Assembly (NCBI RefSeq): GCF_005818865.1
Contig: NZ_VBRY01000005.1
Span: 62,001 to 126,000 of the forward strand
DNA from: Mariprofundus erugo
GTDB taxonomy: Bacteria; Pseudomonadota; Zetaproteobacteria; Mariprofundales; Mariprofundaceae
Reading direction: 5' to 3'
Length of the DNA stretch: 64,000 nucleotides
The notes under the pieces are model-generated. The model ran no database searches. It had not been told where the DNA came from and worked only from the letters and a program-made list of their open reading frames with translations. Of this stretch, positions 32,795 through 41,869 are shown piece after piece; the first letter of the stretch is position 1, and every line of letters starts with the position of its first letter. The position numbers and the translations under genes are program-made.

Positions 32795-33754
32795 ATGTCA
32801 CTGGATTTATCAGATACGCTGGTCGTTGGCATCTCGGCGACAGCACTTTTTGACCTGACTGCAGCTGATGCGCTGTTTCGGTCAAAATATCAGGAAGATC
32901 GCGAGGGCTCGGTTCGGGCCTATCGGGCCTATATGCTGGAGAGCGAAAACAGTGATCTGGCCGATGGAACCGGGATGCCGCTGGTGAAGGCGCTGCTCGA
33001 CCTGAACCGATACCAGCCGGAGCATGAGCCATCACTGATCGAGGTGGTCGTGATGTCTCGCAACAGCCCTGAAACAGGTGTCTGTGTGCTGCATAATATT
33101 CGCAAACGGAAGTTAAATATCACCCGACACGCATTTACCGGTGGTGAGTCGGTTGTTGATTATCTCGAAGCATTTGATGTGGACCTGTTTCTGACTACCA
33201 GTGTGGAGGATGCCCAGCGGGTGATCGATGGTGGCAATTGTGCCGTCGCGATCGTCAAGGCGCCTCCCGGTTCGCCATCGAATATTCCCGAAGGACAGGT
33301 TCGTATTGCCTTTGATGGTGATGCAGTCCTGTTTGATGATAGCAGTGAGCTTGTTTACAGATTGGAGGGGTTGAAAAACTTCCAGGAAAATGAAGACAGG
33401 AATCAGGATATTCCTCTTTCCGATGGCCCATACTCCACACTGTTGCGCAAGCTTTCCCGCCTGCAGGACCGCCTTCCTTTCAGTGTCGATTTTTCGCCGA
33501 TTCGAATTGCAATCGTGACGGCCAGGAGTGCACCGGCAGAGATGCGGGTGATCAAAACCCTGCGTCACTGGGGTGTTTATGTGGATGAGGCTTTTTTTCT
33601 GGGCGGTGTTGAAAAGGCCAGCGTGTTAAAGGCGTTCAGACCCCACATCTTTTTTGATGATCAGGATCTTCATCTTGAGAAGGCGGCGAATTTTGTTCCG
33701 TCCGGCAAGGTGCCCTACAAGAGCAGCTCTCCGCTCGGCAAGGAGAGGAAGTAA
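32795..33754 (+). CDS. 5'-nucleotidase (cytosolic NT5C1-like family)
   Basis: 319 residues. The start is MSLDLSDTLVVGISATALFD, followed by FRSKYQEDREGSVRAYRAYM and MPLVKALLDLN, the N-terminal blocks of this HAD-superfamily family, and VRIAFDGDAVLFDD as the second acidic motif; the C-terminal HIFFDDQDLHLEKA is also diagnostic. It removes phosphate from nucleoside monophosphates in the cytoplasm. SD CCGGAGGAG. Divergent from the Gre-like gene, with 67 nt between. Confidence 0.9.
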   Translation: MSLDLSDTLVVGISATALFDLTAADALFRSKYQEDREGSVRAYRAYMLESENSDLADGTGMPLVKALLDLNRYQPEHEPSLIEVVVMSRNSPETGVCVLHNIRKRKLNITRHAFTGGESVVDYLEAFDVDLFLTTSVEDAQRVIDGGNCAVAIVKAPPGSPSNIPEGQVRIAFDGDAVLFDDSSELVYRLEGLKNFQENEDRNQDIPLSDGPYSTLLRKLSRLQDRLPFSVDFSPIRIAIVTARSAPAEMRVIKTLRHWGVYVDEAFFLGGVEKASVLKAFRPHIFFDDQDLHLEKAANFVPSGKVPYKSSSPLGKERK

Positions 33755-33850
33755 GGCGGATTTGCTGCATATGAGGGGCTGAACGCCTCTATATGGTCAG
33801 GGGTTCGGGAAGTGCTCCGGTTCTCCGATCATGCATCAGCTGACCATTCA

Positions 33851-35851
33851 CTACATCTTCTGGTGCCAGGCATCCACATCCTGAAAATCACGCAGGTATT
33901 TCTCATATGCCAAAGCCTCATGTTCGGTGGCAAAGCCGGTGACGCGGATTCGGTACCAGTTTTTGCCCTTTAACTGAACGATGATGTATTCGGTTTTGAT
34001 GCCGCGCAGTGCAAAGCGGGAAATCTCGTTCATTGCTTCGGCTTTCGTCTCGACCGAGGTGAGGTTGACGGCCCAGTGACCATTGGCCGTTACTTTGGGC
34101 GTAAGTGATGGTGCAGCAGGGTTTTCCTCTGCAACGGGCGGAGTCGGGGCGGCTGCTTTGGGCTCGGGAGCAGGAGAAACCGGCTCAGGTGTCACTGTCG
34201 GTTGATCGGGTGCCTCGGCAGCGGGCACATCGCTCTTTTGGGGGGATGATGCCGCCAGTGCATCCTGCCACTGCTTGCTGGCCTCACTGGAGAGAACCAT
34301 CGTCAGTGCGCGAACCTGTTGTTCAAGTGATGCCATCCGTTGTTCATAGGCTTGCGTCTGTTCATGATGGCGTGAATCCATCTCCTCCAGTCGCTGCAAT
34401 ACGGCCTGGTTGCCCGCCTCCTGTTGTGTGGCCAGTGCGGCAGAGCTTTGCTCCACTTTTCCGACACGTTCCACGGCACTGCTGGCAAGCCAGGTGGCTC
34501 CCGCGCTGATCAGCGCCAGCGCGGCACCAAGGATGTAGGGCATACTACCGGCCAGTTTCATAGGTTTATCTCCATCATCGGCAGATGTGTCATGTTCCGG
34601 GTGCACTTCATCAGTGACGCCCATATTGGGGGGAGGTGGGGTGCCGGGGTTTCTTTTATCGTTTTGGGGCGGAGTATCAATAGCGCCATAAGCCACCGGC
34701 CCGGGCTCATCGTTCAGCTGCTTGCTTTCACGAGAGGCCAGAGATGCAAGCTCGTGCTCGATATCCGAGACATCTTCAACCGGTGCCGCAGGAGTCTCTG
34801 GTTCATCAGCTGCCAGCTCCGGTGCGTTATCCTCAGCAGACTCATCGATGAGGGGGCGATCCAGATCAAGAGGCTCATCAAGATCCAGTGGTTCAAGCTC
34901 ATTCGAAAAGGCGGGCGGGGTAGCCAGCAGCTCATCCAGTAATGGTTCAGTATGAGGGGGACTGGCAATGAGGCTCTCGTCCGCCGCAAGATCTTCAGGC
35001 AGTTCAGGCGTTGGCGAGACAGCCGGTTCAGATTCATCTGCCAGCCCGTCATTCTCATCATCCTTGCCAGCTGGATTAAGCGAGGCAGAGAGCATTTCAT
35101 CGAGCGATGCCTCTGAAGGCGCGTGATCGTTGAGTGATTCGGATGGGGTTGCCAGCAATGCATCCGGTGACGCTTCAGTATGAGGCGGGGCGGCGGCGGG
35201 CTCATCTGCCAACAGCTCTTCAGGTCGCTCGGTTGTTGCATCTCGAGCTTCCATTGCAGCTTCATCGGCAGCCCCGGCATGCTCATCCTCGTGACCTCTG
35301 TCAGAAGCGTTAAGTGAGGCGGAGAGCATTTCATCCAGCGACTGTTCAGGAGGGGGAGTGTGAAATGAATCGGGTTGCTCTGCCAGCAGCTCATCAAGAG
35401 AAATGCCGCCGGCAAGACCAGTGGGCTCTGAGGTGACGGGTACGCCGCTATCCGGGCTGTTCAGGGCCTGCTCAACATCGGCGGGGTTGCTGCGCCCCGG
35501 ATGTAGCGATGCGGAAAGCATTTCATCAAGCGAGATATCAGGCGGTTCATCGCGTGGTGCTGTTTTGTCCGTATCGTCACGGGAAAACTCTTCCATCAGC
35601 TGATCAAACTCATCGAATTGATCCGGCTTATCATCCAGTGATGCAGAAAGTATTTCATCCAGCGATGGTTCTTCTTGCCGGGCGCTGGCCTCTTCCGCAT
35701 TTGTATCCGATGGGTTGGCGGCTTCCGGGGTTACAGGTGTGACCGGATCATCCAGGGAGATGTCGAGATCAAACAATTCATCTGAATCAAGAATGATATC
35801 ATCTGGATCAGTATGCATGGTGCCAGGGTGCGGCTCTTTTGCTTGGGTCAT
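33851..35851 (-). CDS. SPOR-domain protein with SLDEMLSASL repeats
   Basis: 666 residues. The first 420 residues are acidic and disordered, and hold about seven repeats of an SLDE(M/I/L)LSASL-like motif or shorter versions (SLDELLAEQP, SPDALLATPS, LLDELLATPP). Next come a transmembrane helix (about 438-460), a coiled coil (about 465-525), a Pro-rich linker and a C-terminal SPOR domain (about 592-666: HWAVNLTSVETKAEA, GKNWYRIRVTGFA). SPOR binds denuded peptidoglycan at division sites. The long cytoplasmic repeat region is not usual for SPOR proteins and may be a multivalent docking arm. A second SPOR gene lies directly upstream. Confidence 0.85.
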   Translation of the reverse strand: MTQAKEPHPGTMHTDPDDIILDSDELFDLDISLDDPVTPVTPEAANPSDTNAEEASARQEEPSLDEILSASLDDKPDQFDEFDQLMEEFSRDDTDKTAPRDEPPDISLDEMLSASLHPGRSNPADVEQALNSPDSGVPVTSEPTGLAGGISLDELLAEQPDSFHTPPPEQSLDEMLSASLNASDRGHEDEHAGAADEAAMEARDATTERPEELLADEPAAAPPHTEASPDALLATPSESLNDHAPSEASLDEMLSASLNPAGKDDENDGLADESEPAVSPTPELPEDLAADESLIASPPHTEPLLDELLATPPAFSNELEPLDLDEPLDLDRPLIDESAEDNAPELAADEPETPAAPVEDVSDIEHELASLASRESKQLNDEPGPVAYGAIDTPPQNDKRNPGTPPPPNMGVTDEVHPEHDTSADDGDKPMKLAGSMPYILGAALALISAGATWLASSAVERVGKVEQSSAALATQQEAGNQAVLQRLEEMDSRHHEQTQAYEQRMASLEQQVRALTMVLSSEASKQWQDALAASSPQKSDVPAAEAPDQPTVTPEPVSPAPEPKAAAPTPPVAEENPAAPSLTPKVTANGHWAVNLTSVETKAEAMNEISRFALRGIKTEYIIVQLKGKNWYRIRVTGFATEHEALAYEKYLRDFQDVDAWHQKM

Positions 35852-35905
35852 GATATCTCCGGTAATACGTGACCGGCCATCAGCGGATGATCGTGGTCAT
35901 GCAGG

Positions 35906-36886
35906 TTAATATTTTTGAGTCCACGCATCTTTGATGCCATGTTTTTCTGCCAGCATTTTTTTATACGCATCGGCCTGCTCCCTGTTGGGAAATACCGGTG
36001 TGTGTATGCGATACCATGTCTTGCCGCGGATAGTCGTTTCAGAAATTTCGGTACTGATCCCCTGAGCCTGCAATCGTTGCTGTGCCTTTTTGGCGGTTGC
36101 CAGCGCGTCCAGGGAGACAATGTTGATGGCCCATCCGGATGTTGTGCTGTGGCTGACGCTGCGGACGGGGCTGGTTACAGGTGTTGAGGCATGCGTTTGC
36201 GAATGGGCCGGCGCCGGGGCAGGAGCGGCCCTTTGCTCCTGTTGCCGTTTGGAGATCTCTGCCACGCCTCTGGCCAGGGTGGCAAACTGCTCCTGTAACT
36301 GGCTGATTTGTTCTTCATAGTCGGACGGTTGACGGTTTTTCTGCAGCTCAAGATCAGCGACCTGGCGCTCGAGTTGCTGAAGTCGACTATTATATGCTTC
36401 CTCAATAGGCGAGTTATCCTGTGTCACTGTTGTGCCGCCGGAAGCAAGGGCGATCAGCGATAAAATCATTGCAACAGAAGCGAGCGCTGCAGGTGCATAA
36501 CGGAGCAGTGTATCCATCTGATTGCCGTTGGCGGCGGCCGCAGCGGATGGCGGGTTCATGTCGGCGGCGTGGTGGATGGGCTCTGATACAGGCTCGGCCT
36601 TCACATCACTTTTCGATTGATGTGACTGATACGGATCGTACAGATCATCCGGATCGGTTGCTTTAATGACCGGTTCGGTGCGTGAGGAAAAATCCGCTGC
36701 AGGTGGTGTTTGCTCCCATGTGTTGCCGAATGGAAAGTCATGCTCATCTGTCGCTGCATCCGTCCGGTGGTCCAGTGGCGGCATGGAGTCGAATGTCAGC
36801 GGCTCATCATGTGTATGGGAGGGGTGGGCGGAATCATCCAGATGGTTGAGGGCAAAGTCACTGTCATCTGATTTTTTGTAGGTCAT
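35906..36886 (-). CDS. SPOR-domain membrane protein
   Basis: 326 residues. A polar cytoplasmic N-terminus (about 1-128), one transmembrane helix (about 130-148), a coiled coil with QQLERQVADLE (160-210), a Pro/Ala linker and a C-terminal SPOR domain (about 250-326: SGWAINIVSLDALATAKKA, GKTWYRIHTPVF). It shares order and the C-terminal motif with the gene at 33851 but lacks the SLDEML repeats, so the two are paralogues. Expected place: the inner membrane, with SPOR in the periplasm. 54 nt separate the genes; likely one operon. Confidence 0.85.
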   Translation of the reverse strand: MTYKKSDDSDFALNHLDDSAHPSHTHDEPLTFDSMPPLDHRTDAATDEHDFPFGNTWEQTPPAADFSSRTEPVIKATDPDDLYDPYQSHQSKSDVKAEPVSEPIHHAADMNPPSAAAAANGNQMDTLLRYAPAALASVAMILSLIALASGGTTVTQDNSPIEEAYNSRLQQLERQVADLELQKNRQPSDYEEQISQLQEQFATLARGVAEISKRQQEQRAAPAPAPAHSQTHASTPVTSPVRSVSHSTTSGWAINIVSLDALATAKKAQQRLQAQGISTEISETTIRGKTWYRIHTPVFPNREQADAYKKMLAEKHGIKDAWTQKY

Positions 36887-36958
36887 CAGGCGGCTCCGGG
36901 CGTCGTTGTTGAGTCGGAATTTTGTACACCGACAGCATGCACCGGAGACGGGGCGGGA

Positions 36959-37528
36959 TCAACCGTCTGAGATGGCTTTTCCATCCGGGCCCACCAGCCC
37001 AACCTCGGCAAGCCAGCCGCTTGAAGCATCCTCAATCATGTCGGCATAGGGGATGTATGGTTTGATATCGAGTACCGGCGTACCATCAAGCATGTCGTGG
37101 CCTTCGATAAAGAGTACCCGTCCCTTGATTCCGGTCAGGCGTACGGCGGAGAGGCCGAGGCTGTTGGGTCTGTGCGGCGCCCGGGTTGCAAACAGCCCCC
37201 GTCGCTGCTTCGGTCCTCTGGGCGGCATCACGGTGGGATTCCAGCCATTGTTCAGGTGCATCCAGTAGATCACCCAGATATGTGAGAAACCGTTAAGATC
37301 AGCGAGGGCCTGCTCAAAATTCAAGCCCGGATTGAGGTGAATCTCTGCCTGTTCCGGTTGATCCAGTGATGGCTGACGGGGAGTGGCAAAGCGCTCGCGA
37401 TAGCTGCTTTTGACCACACCGATGGCTGCCATGCTGATATGCATGGCAGCGCTTTCAGTGTGGTTGAATTCATCGGTATACTGCTTTGGCGGTTTGATGC
37501 GTGTTCTGCGCTGATGGGAATGACTCAT
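36959..37528 (-). CDS. trmO: tRNA (adenine-N6)-methyltransferase TrmO-like (TsaA family)
   Basis: The ATG at 37528 overlaps the clpA stop as ATGA, giving 189 residues; the TsaA core starts near residue 33 (IGVVKSSYRERFATPRQ). Further motifs: INL-type HLNPGLNFEQALADLNGFS, HIWVIYWMH, RGLFATRAPHRPNSLGLSAV and LDIKPYIPYAD. The family uses S-adenosylmethionine to add N6-methyl to t6A37 of tRNA. The alternative start at MHISMAAIG would give the core alone. Coupling to clpA is unusual in my experience. Confidence 0.85.
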   Translation of the reverse strand: MSHSHQRRTRIKPPKQYTDEFNHTESAAMHISMAAIGVVKSSYRERFATPRQPSLDQPEQAEIHLNPGLNFEQALADLNGFSHIWVIYWMHLNNGWNPTVMPPRGPKQRRGLFATRAPHRPNSLGLSAVRLTGIKGRVLFIEGHDMLDGTPVLDIKPYIPYADMIEDASSGWLAEVGLVGPDGKAISDG

Positions 37529-39792
37529 GCCGGGATGGACGACTCCTCCGAGTGATGCAGGACAAGCTGGTCCTGCTCGCATGCGATGCGGGCAACGCCG
37601 CCTTTTTGCAGCTGACCGAACAGGATGGCATCTGCCAGCGGTTTCTTGATGTGCTCCTGAATCAGTCGCGCCATAGGCCGTGCACCCATCAACGGGTCAT
37701 AGCCGCGACGAGCCAGCCAGTGACGGGATTCATCCGAAACATCAAGTTCAACCTTCTTGTCCTGCAGTTGAGTCTCCAGCTCGATAAGCATCTTGTCGAC
37801 CACGTGCAGTGCAATCTCCTCACTGAGCGGTGCAAAGCCGATAATCGAATCCAGTCGGTTGCGGAACTCAGGTGTGAAGATACGTTTGATGGCAGCATCA
37901 TCGTCACCCTTGCGGGGTTGAGGGTTGAAGCCGACCGCATTCTGCTGCATTTCAAAGGCACCGGCATTGCTGGTCATAATCAGAATAATATGGCGGAAGT
38001 CAGCACTGCGGCCGTTATTATCCGTCAGCGTACCGTGATCCATCACCTGCAATAACAGATTAAACAGATCACTGTGCGCCTTCTCTATTTCGTCCAGCAG
38101 CAGCACTGCATGGGGGTGTTTGTTCACCGCCTCGGTTAACAGGCCGCCCTGATCAAAACCGACGTAACCCGGAGGCGCACCGATCAGGCGCGATACGGTA
38201 TGCGACTCCATATATTCGGACATATCAAAGCGGATCAGCTTCACGCCCATGATGCGGGCGAGTTGTCGTGCCGCCTCAGTTTTACCGACACCGGTCGGAC
38301 CGGTAAAGAGAAATGAGCCGATCGGTTTTTCCGGATGGGAAAGGCCGGCACGGGAGAGTTTGATGCTGGCAGCCAGCTGATCAATGGCCTTGTCCTGGCC
38401 GAACACGGCGAGTTTCAGATCACGATCAAGGTGGGCCAGGCGTTTGCGATCATTGGCATTGACCTGCTGATGCGGAATGCGGGCCATTGATGCAATCATG
38501 CTTTCGATATCATGCACATTGATGCGGGAGCGCCGTTTCTCTTCCGGCTTCACACGCATGGCCGCCCCGGCCTCATCCAGAACATCGATGGCAGAGTCTG
38601 GCAGGTGGCGCTCGCTCAAGTGACGTTTTGCCAGTCGTGCCGCATGTTCAATGGCCGACTGACTGTAGGTGACCGCATGGTGCTCCTCCAGGCGGCTCTT
38701 CAGCCCTTTAAGGATCTCGATGGTTTCTTCCACACTTGGCTCGGGAATATCAACCTTCTGGAAGCGGCGGGAGAGGGCGCGATCTTTTTCAAACAGATTG
38801 CGATACTCCTGATAGGTGGTGGCACCAATGCAACGCAACTCGCCATTGGCCAGTGCCGGTTTGAGCAGGTTGGAGGCATCCATGGTACCGCCGCTGGCGG
38901 CACCGGCGCCGATGATGGTGTGAATCTCATCAATGAACAGCACAGCCCGTTCCTGCTGATGCAATGCCTGCAAGACGGCCTTCAGCCGCTCTTCAAAATC
39001 ACCCCGATATTTGGTGCCGGCCAGCAGGGCTCCCATATCGAGAGCGTAAATGGTGGCTCCGTGAATGACATCCGGTGTTTGCTGTTGCTCGATGCGCAGT
39101 GCCAGCCCTTCGGCAATCGCCGTTTTTCCGACGCCGGCTTCGCCGACAAGCAACGGATTGTTTTTCCGGCGCCGGCAAAGAATCTGGATGCATCGACCAA
39201 GCTCTTCACTGCGACCGATCAGCGGATCGATTTTCCCTTCCCTGGCGCGCTGGGAGAGGTCGATGCAGTAGCTTTGCAATGGCGATTTTGCGGTTTGGCT
39301 GCCGCTGCTTTCACCTGCGGCTGGGGGTTGCTGGGCGCTTTCACCCTGCACATGTTCATCGCGCACAGTGTTATGTGCCATAAAGCTGACCACATCCAGA
39401 CGGGTAATGCCCATACGGTTGAGGAAATGGACTGCATGGGAATCTTTTTCGGAAAAAATTGCCACCAGCACATTGGCCCCGGTGACCTCATGGCGGCCGG
39501 ATGCCTGAACCTGCATCACGGCGCGCTGAATAACGCGTTGCAGACCGATGCTGGCTGTGGTTTCGCCCTTGTCATCGGGAAGGATCGCAACGTGGTCGCG
39601 GATAAACTGGTTAAGTTCATGGCGCAGTCGCTCGATATCTGCCCGGCAGCCAAGCAAAACTCCCAGTGCATTCGGGTTATCCAGCAGGCCCAGCAGCAGG
39701 TGCTCGACTGTGACGAACTCGTTACGACGTATATGGGCGTTACGAAATGTATCGTTCAGTGTTTCTTCAAGTTCTTCGCTCAGAATTCCCAT
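37525..39792 (-). CDS. clpA: ATP-dependent Clp protease ATP-binding subunit ClpA
   Basis: 755 residues from the ATG at 39792 (SD GAGGTGA). A Clp N-domain (MGILSEELEETLNDTF, VEHLLLGLLDNP), two AAA+ modules (Walker A GEAGVGKT and TGPTGVGKTE; Walker B ILFIDEIH-like VLFIDEIH and LLLDEIEKAH) and the D2-small domain (GARPMARLIQEHIKKPLAD) are all in order. It unfolds substrates for ClpP in the cytoplasm. clpS lies directly upstream, as in many proteobacteria; clpP is not in the window. Confidence 0.96.
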   Translation of the reverse strand: MGILSEELEETLNDTFRNAHIRRNEFVTVEHLLLGLLDNPNALGVLLGCRADIERLRHELNQFIRDHVAILPDDKGETTASIGLQRVIQRAVMQVQASGRHEVTGANVLVAIFSEKDSHAVHFLNRMGITRLDVVSFMAHNTVRDEHVQGESAQQPPAAGESSGSQTAKSPLQSYCIDLSQRAREGKIDPLIGRSEELGRCIQILCRRRKNNPLLVGEAGVGKTAIAEGLALRIEQQQTPDVIHGATIYALDMGALLAGTKYRGDFEERLKAVLQALHQQERAVLFIDEIHTIIGAGAASGGTMDASNLLKPALANGELRCIGATTYQEYRNLFEKDRALSRRFQKVDIPEPSVEETIEILKGLKSRLEEHHAVTYSQSAIEHAARLAKRHLSERHLPDSAIDVLDEAGAAMRVKPEEKRRSRINVHDIESMIASMARIPHQQVNANDRKRLAHLDRDLKLAVFGQDKAIDQLAASIKLSRAGLSHPEKPIGSFLFTGPTGVGKTEAARQLARIMGVKLIRFDMSEYMESHTVSRLIGAPPGYVGFDQGGLLTEAVNKHPHAVLLLDEIEKAHSDLFNLLLQVMDHGTLTDNNGRSADFRHIILIMTSNAGAFEMQQNAVGFNPQPRKGDDDAAIKRIFTPEFRNRLDSIIGFAPLSEEIALHVVDKMLIELETQLQDKKVELDVSDESRHWLARRGYDPLMGARPMARLIQEHIKKPLADAILFGQLQKGGVARIACEQDQLVLHHSEESSIPA

Positions 39793-39852
39793 GGCAATCA
39801 CCTCGTATTCATCGTGCCGCAATAATGGTGCCAATTTGTATCCATATCCGGA

Positions 39853-40182
39853 TCAGTCGGGCCTGTCCTGTTCCATCACACAGCGTAGCGGGTGGCCGCT
39901 GGTTCGACTGGCCGTTTCCACCTGCTGCAACCGGGTTTCAGCAATGTCCCGGGTGTAGATGCCACATACTGCACTGCCTTCATTGTGAATCTGTAACATC
40001 AGCTGGTTCGCAGATTCCTCCGATTTGTGAAAGAATCGCATCAGCAGGTCAACCACAAAGTCCATCGGGGTAAAATCATCATTTAACATCCGTATACGAA
40101 ACATCGGCGGTGGCTGCAGTTGAGGTTCAACCACTTCCGTCGCAGGGTTGCGTACATGGTCAGGTACGGTAATTTTGCTCAT
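39853..40182 (-). CDS. clpS: ClpS adaptor of the ClpAP protease
   Basis: 109 residues starting at the ATG at 40182. The N-degron-binding core is present: FRIRMLNDDFTPMDFVVDLL, MRFFHKSEESANQLMLQIH and GSAVCGIYTRDIAETR. It delivers N-end-rule substrates to ClpA. 60 nt upstream of clpA, same strand. Confidence 0.95.
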   Translation of the reverse strand: MSKITVPDHVRNPATEVVEPQLQPPPMFRIRMLNDDFTPMDFVVDLLMRFFHKSEESANQLMLQIHNEGSAVCGIYTRDIAETRLQQVETASRTSGHPLRCVMEQDRPD

Positions 40183-40231
40183 GCGGCGAGCATAGCAGGG
40201 CCGGAAAATCTTGTCAGGAGGCGTAACGTAA

Positions 40232-40990
40232 ATGGCGGAACTGAAATGTATACTCTGGGATGTGGATGGCACACTGGCCGATACCGAGCGTGACGGCCAT
40301 CGGGTGGCATTCAACATGGCATTTGATGAAGCAGGTCATGCGCGTGAGTGGGATGTACCGACCTATGGTGAATTGCTGAAGGTGACCGGTGGCAAGGAGC
40401 GTATTCGTTTTGATATCGAACGGGGTGGCATGGCCGATATGGCGGATACCGCTATTGCCGGTTTGCATGCGCGCAAAACCGCCCACTATCAGGCACTGAT
40501 TGCCGAGGGGCGTATACCACTCCGGCCCGGTGTCAGGCGGTTACTTGAAGAGGCATATGCTGCGGGTATCACGCTGGGGGTGGCTACGACGACGACACCG
40601 GCAGCACTGGATGCCCTGATTGAGCACTCGCTCGGCGCAGAATGGTTTGATCGTTTCGCTGTATTGGCAGCAGGGGATATTGTCCCTGCCAAAAAACCGG
40701 CGCCGGATATCTACCAGTATGCCATGGAGCAGCTCGGTGTGGAGGCGGCCAGTACGCTGGCGCTGGAGGATTCAGGTAACGGCTGGAAGTCGGCACAGGC
40801 TGCCGGTCTTAAATGTATTGTGACGGTGAACGACTATACCCGTGATCAGGACTTTAATGGCGCTGATCTGGTGGTTTCAGAGTTCGGAGAGCCGGATGCT
40901 GCAGCAATAGAGGTGCTGGATAATCCGCACGGGCTGGTTGATCTGCACTGTGTGACCCTCGATCATCTTAAGGCTGTGATGCAGGATTAA
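40232..40990 (+). CDS. HAD-superfamily phosphatase, CbbY-like
   Basis: 252 residues of HAD subfamily IA. Motif I is WDVDGTLADTE (Asp 10, Asp 12), motif II ATTTTPAALD, motif III PAKKPAPDIY (Lys) and motif IV ALEDSGNGWKSAQAAG. The cap pattern and VTGGKERIRFD match CbbY/phosphoglycolate-like enzymes; CbbY dephosphorylates xylulose-1,5-bisphosphate, an inhibitor of RuBisCO. If the host fixes CO2 by the Calvin cycle that would fit, but no cbb genes are in the window. Divergent from clpS; tatD follows after 1 nt. Confidence 0.88.
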   Translation: MAELKCILWDVDGTLADTERDGHRVAFNMAFDEAGHAREWDVPTYGELLKVTGGKERIRFDIERGGMADMADTAIAGLHARKTAHYQALIAEGRIPLRPGVRRLLEEAYAAGITLGVATTTTPAALDALIEHSLGAEWFDRFAVLAAGDIVPAKKPAPDIYQYAMEQLGVEAASTLALEDSGNGWKSAQAAGLKCIVTVNDYTRDQDFNGADLVVSEFGEPDAAAIEVLDNPHGLVDLHCVTLDHLKAVMQD

Positions 40991-40991
40991 T

Positions 40992-41768
40992 ATGTCACAA
41001 ATCGCTCTTTTCGATACGCATTGTCATGTCGACTTTCACCATTTTGATGAAGATCGTGATGCCGTATTTTCACGCATGCTCGCAGCAGGTGTGACCAGTG
41101 CGGTTGCGGTCGCGGTTGAGCTTGAACAGGTAGCGCGGCTGATTGCGCTGACGGAAGAGCGTGAGCGTGTCTGGTTTTCTGTCGGGGTACACCCGAATCA
41201 CGAGGTGGAGCAGGAGCCGGCGGTGGATGAGCTGATTCGTCTGGCAACGCACCCTCGCTGTGTGGCCATCGGTGAAACAGGAATGGACCTGTTTCACCAT
41301 CGCGTCGATCCGGCCATTCAGGAGGCGCGTTTTCGTGCCCATATCCGGGCAGCAACAGCACTGGCCAAACCGGTCATTGTACATATGCGTGATGCCGATG
41401 AAGTCACCCTCAGGGTGATGGAGGAGGAAAATATCGCGGCTTGCGGTGGTGTGATGCACTGTTTTTCCTCTTCATGGCCGGTGGCAAAACGGGCACTGGA
41501 TATGGGGCTGTCGATCTCATTTTCCGGCAATGTCACGTTTAACCGGAATGTTGAGTTGAGAGAAGTGGCCCGTATGGTTCCCGATGATATGCTGCTGGTT
41601 GAAACCGATGCCCCCTATCTGGCTCCCATGCCGATGCGGGGCAAACGCAATGAGCCGTCATTTGTGCGCCATGTGGCTGAATGCATTGCCGGCGTGCGAG
41701 GTGTTTCACTGGCTACCCTGGCTGAGCAGACCACAGCAAATGCGATGCGCCGTTTTGGTATAGCCTGA
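40992..41768 (+). CDS. TatD-family metal-dependent hydrolase/DNase
   Basis: 258 residues. Metal-binding DTHCHVDF (His 10, His 12), GETGMDLFHH, VIVHMRDAD, VMHCFS and the final ETDAPYLAP are the family's motifs in the right order. TatD enzymes are 3'-5' exonucleases or deacylases (YcfH/TatD). Starts 1 nt after the phosphatase gene, so the pair is one operon. It is followed by a large hairpin at 41773-41819. Confidence 0.93.
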   Translation: MSQIALFDTHCHVDFHHFDEDRDAVFSRMLAAGVTSAVAVAVELEQVARLIALTEERERVWFSVGVHPNHEVEQEPAVDELIRLATHPRCVAIGETGMDLFHHRVDPAIQEARFRAHIRAATALAKPVIVHMRDADEVTLRVMEEENIAACGGVMHCFSSSWPVAKRALDMGLSISFSGNVTFNRNVELREVARMVPDDMLLVETDAPYLAPMPMRGKRNEPSFVRHVAECIAGVRGVSLATLAEQTTANAMRRFGIA

Positions 41769-41772
41769 TCTG

Positions 41773-41819
41773 ATTGCAGGGGGGGCTTGCCGGATTCCGG
41801 TGAGCTCCCGCCCTGCAAT
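41773..41819. terminator. Long hairpin between converging tatD and signalling genes
   Basis: ATTGCAGGG...CCCTGCAAT with GGGGCT/AGCTCCC inside pairs across a short CCGGATTCCGG centre. It lies 4 nt past tatD and 50 nt from the minus-strand gene's end. No clear T-run; likely a two-way transcript end. Confidence 0.6.
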
Positions 41820-41869
41820 GGACGGTGTCCGGTTGTGTGGCTTTTGTTGTGGCCGGAGCACGGAGCTGG

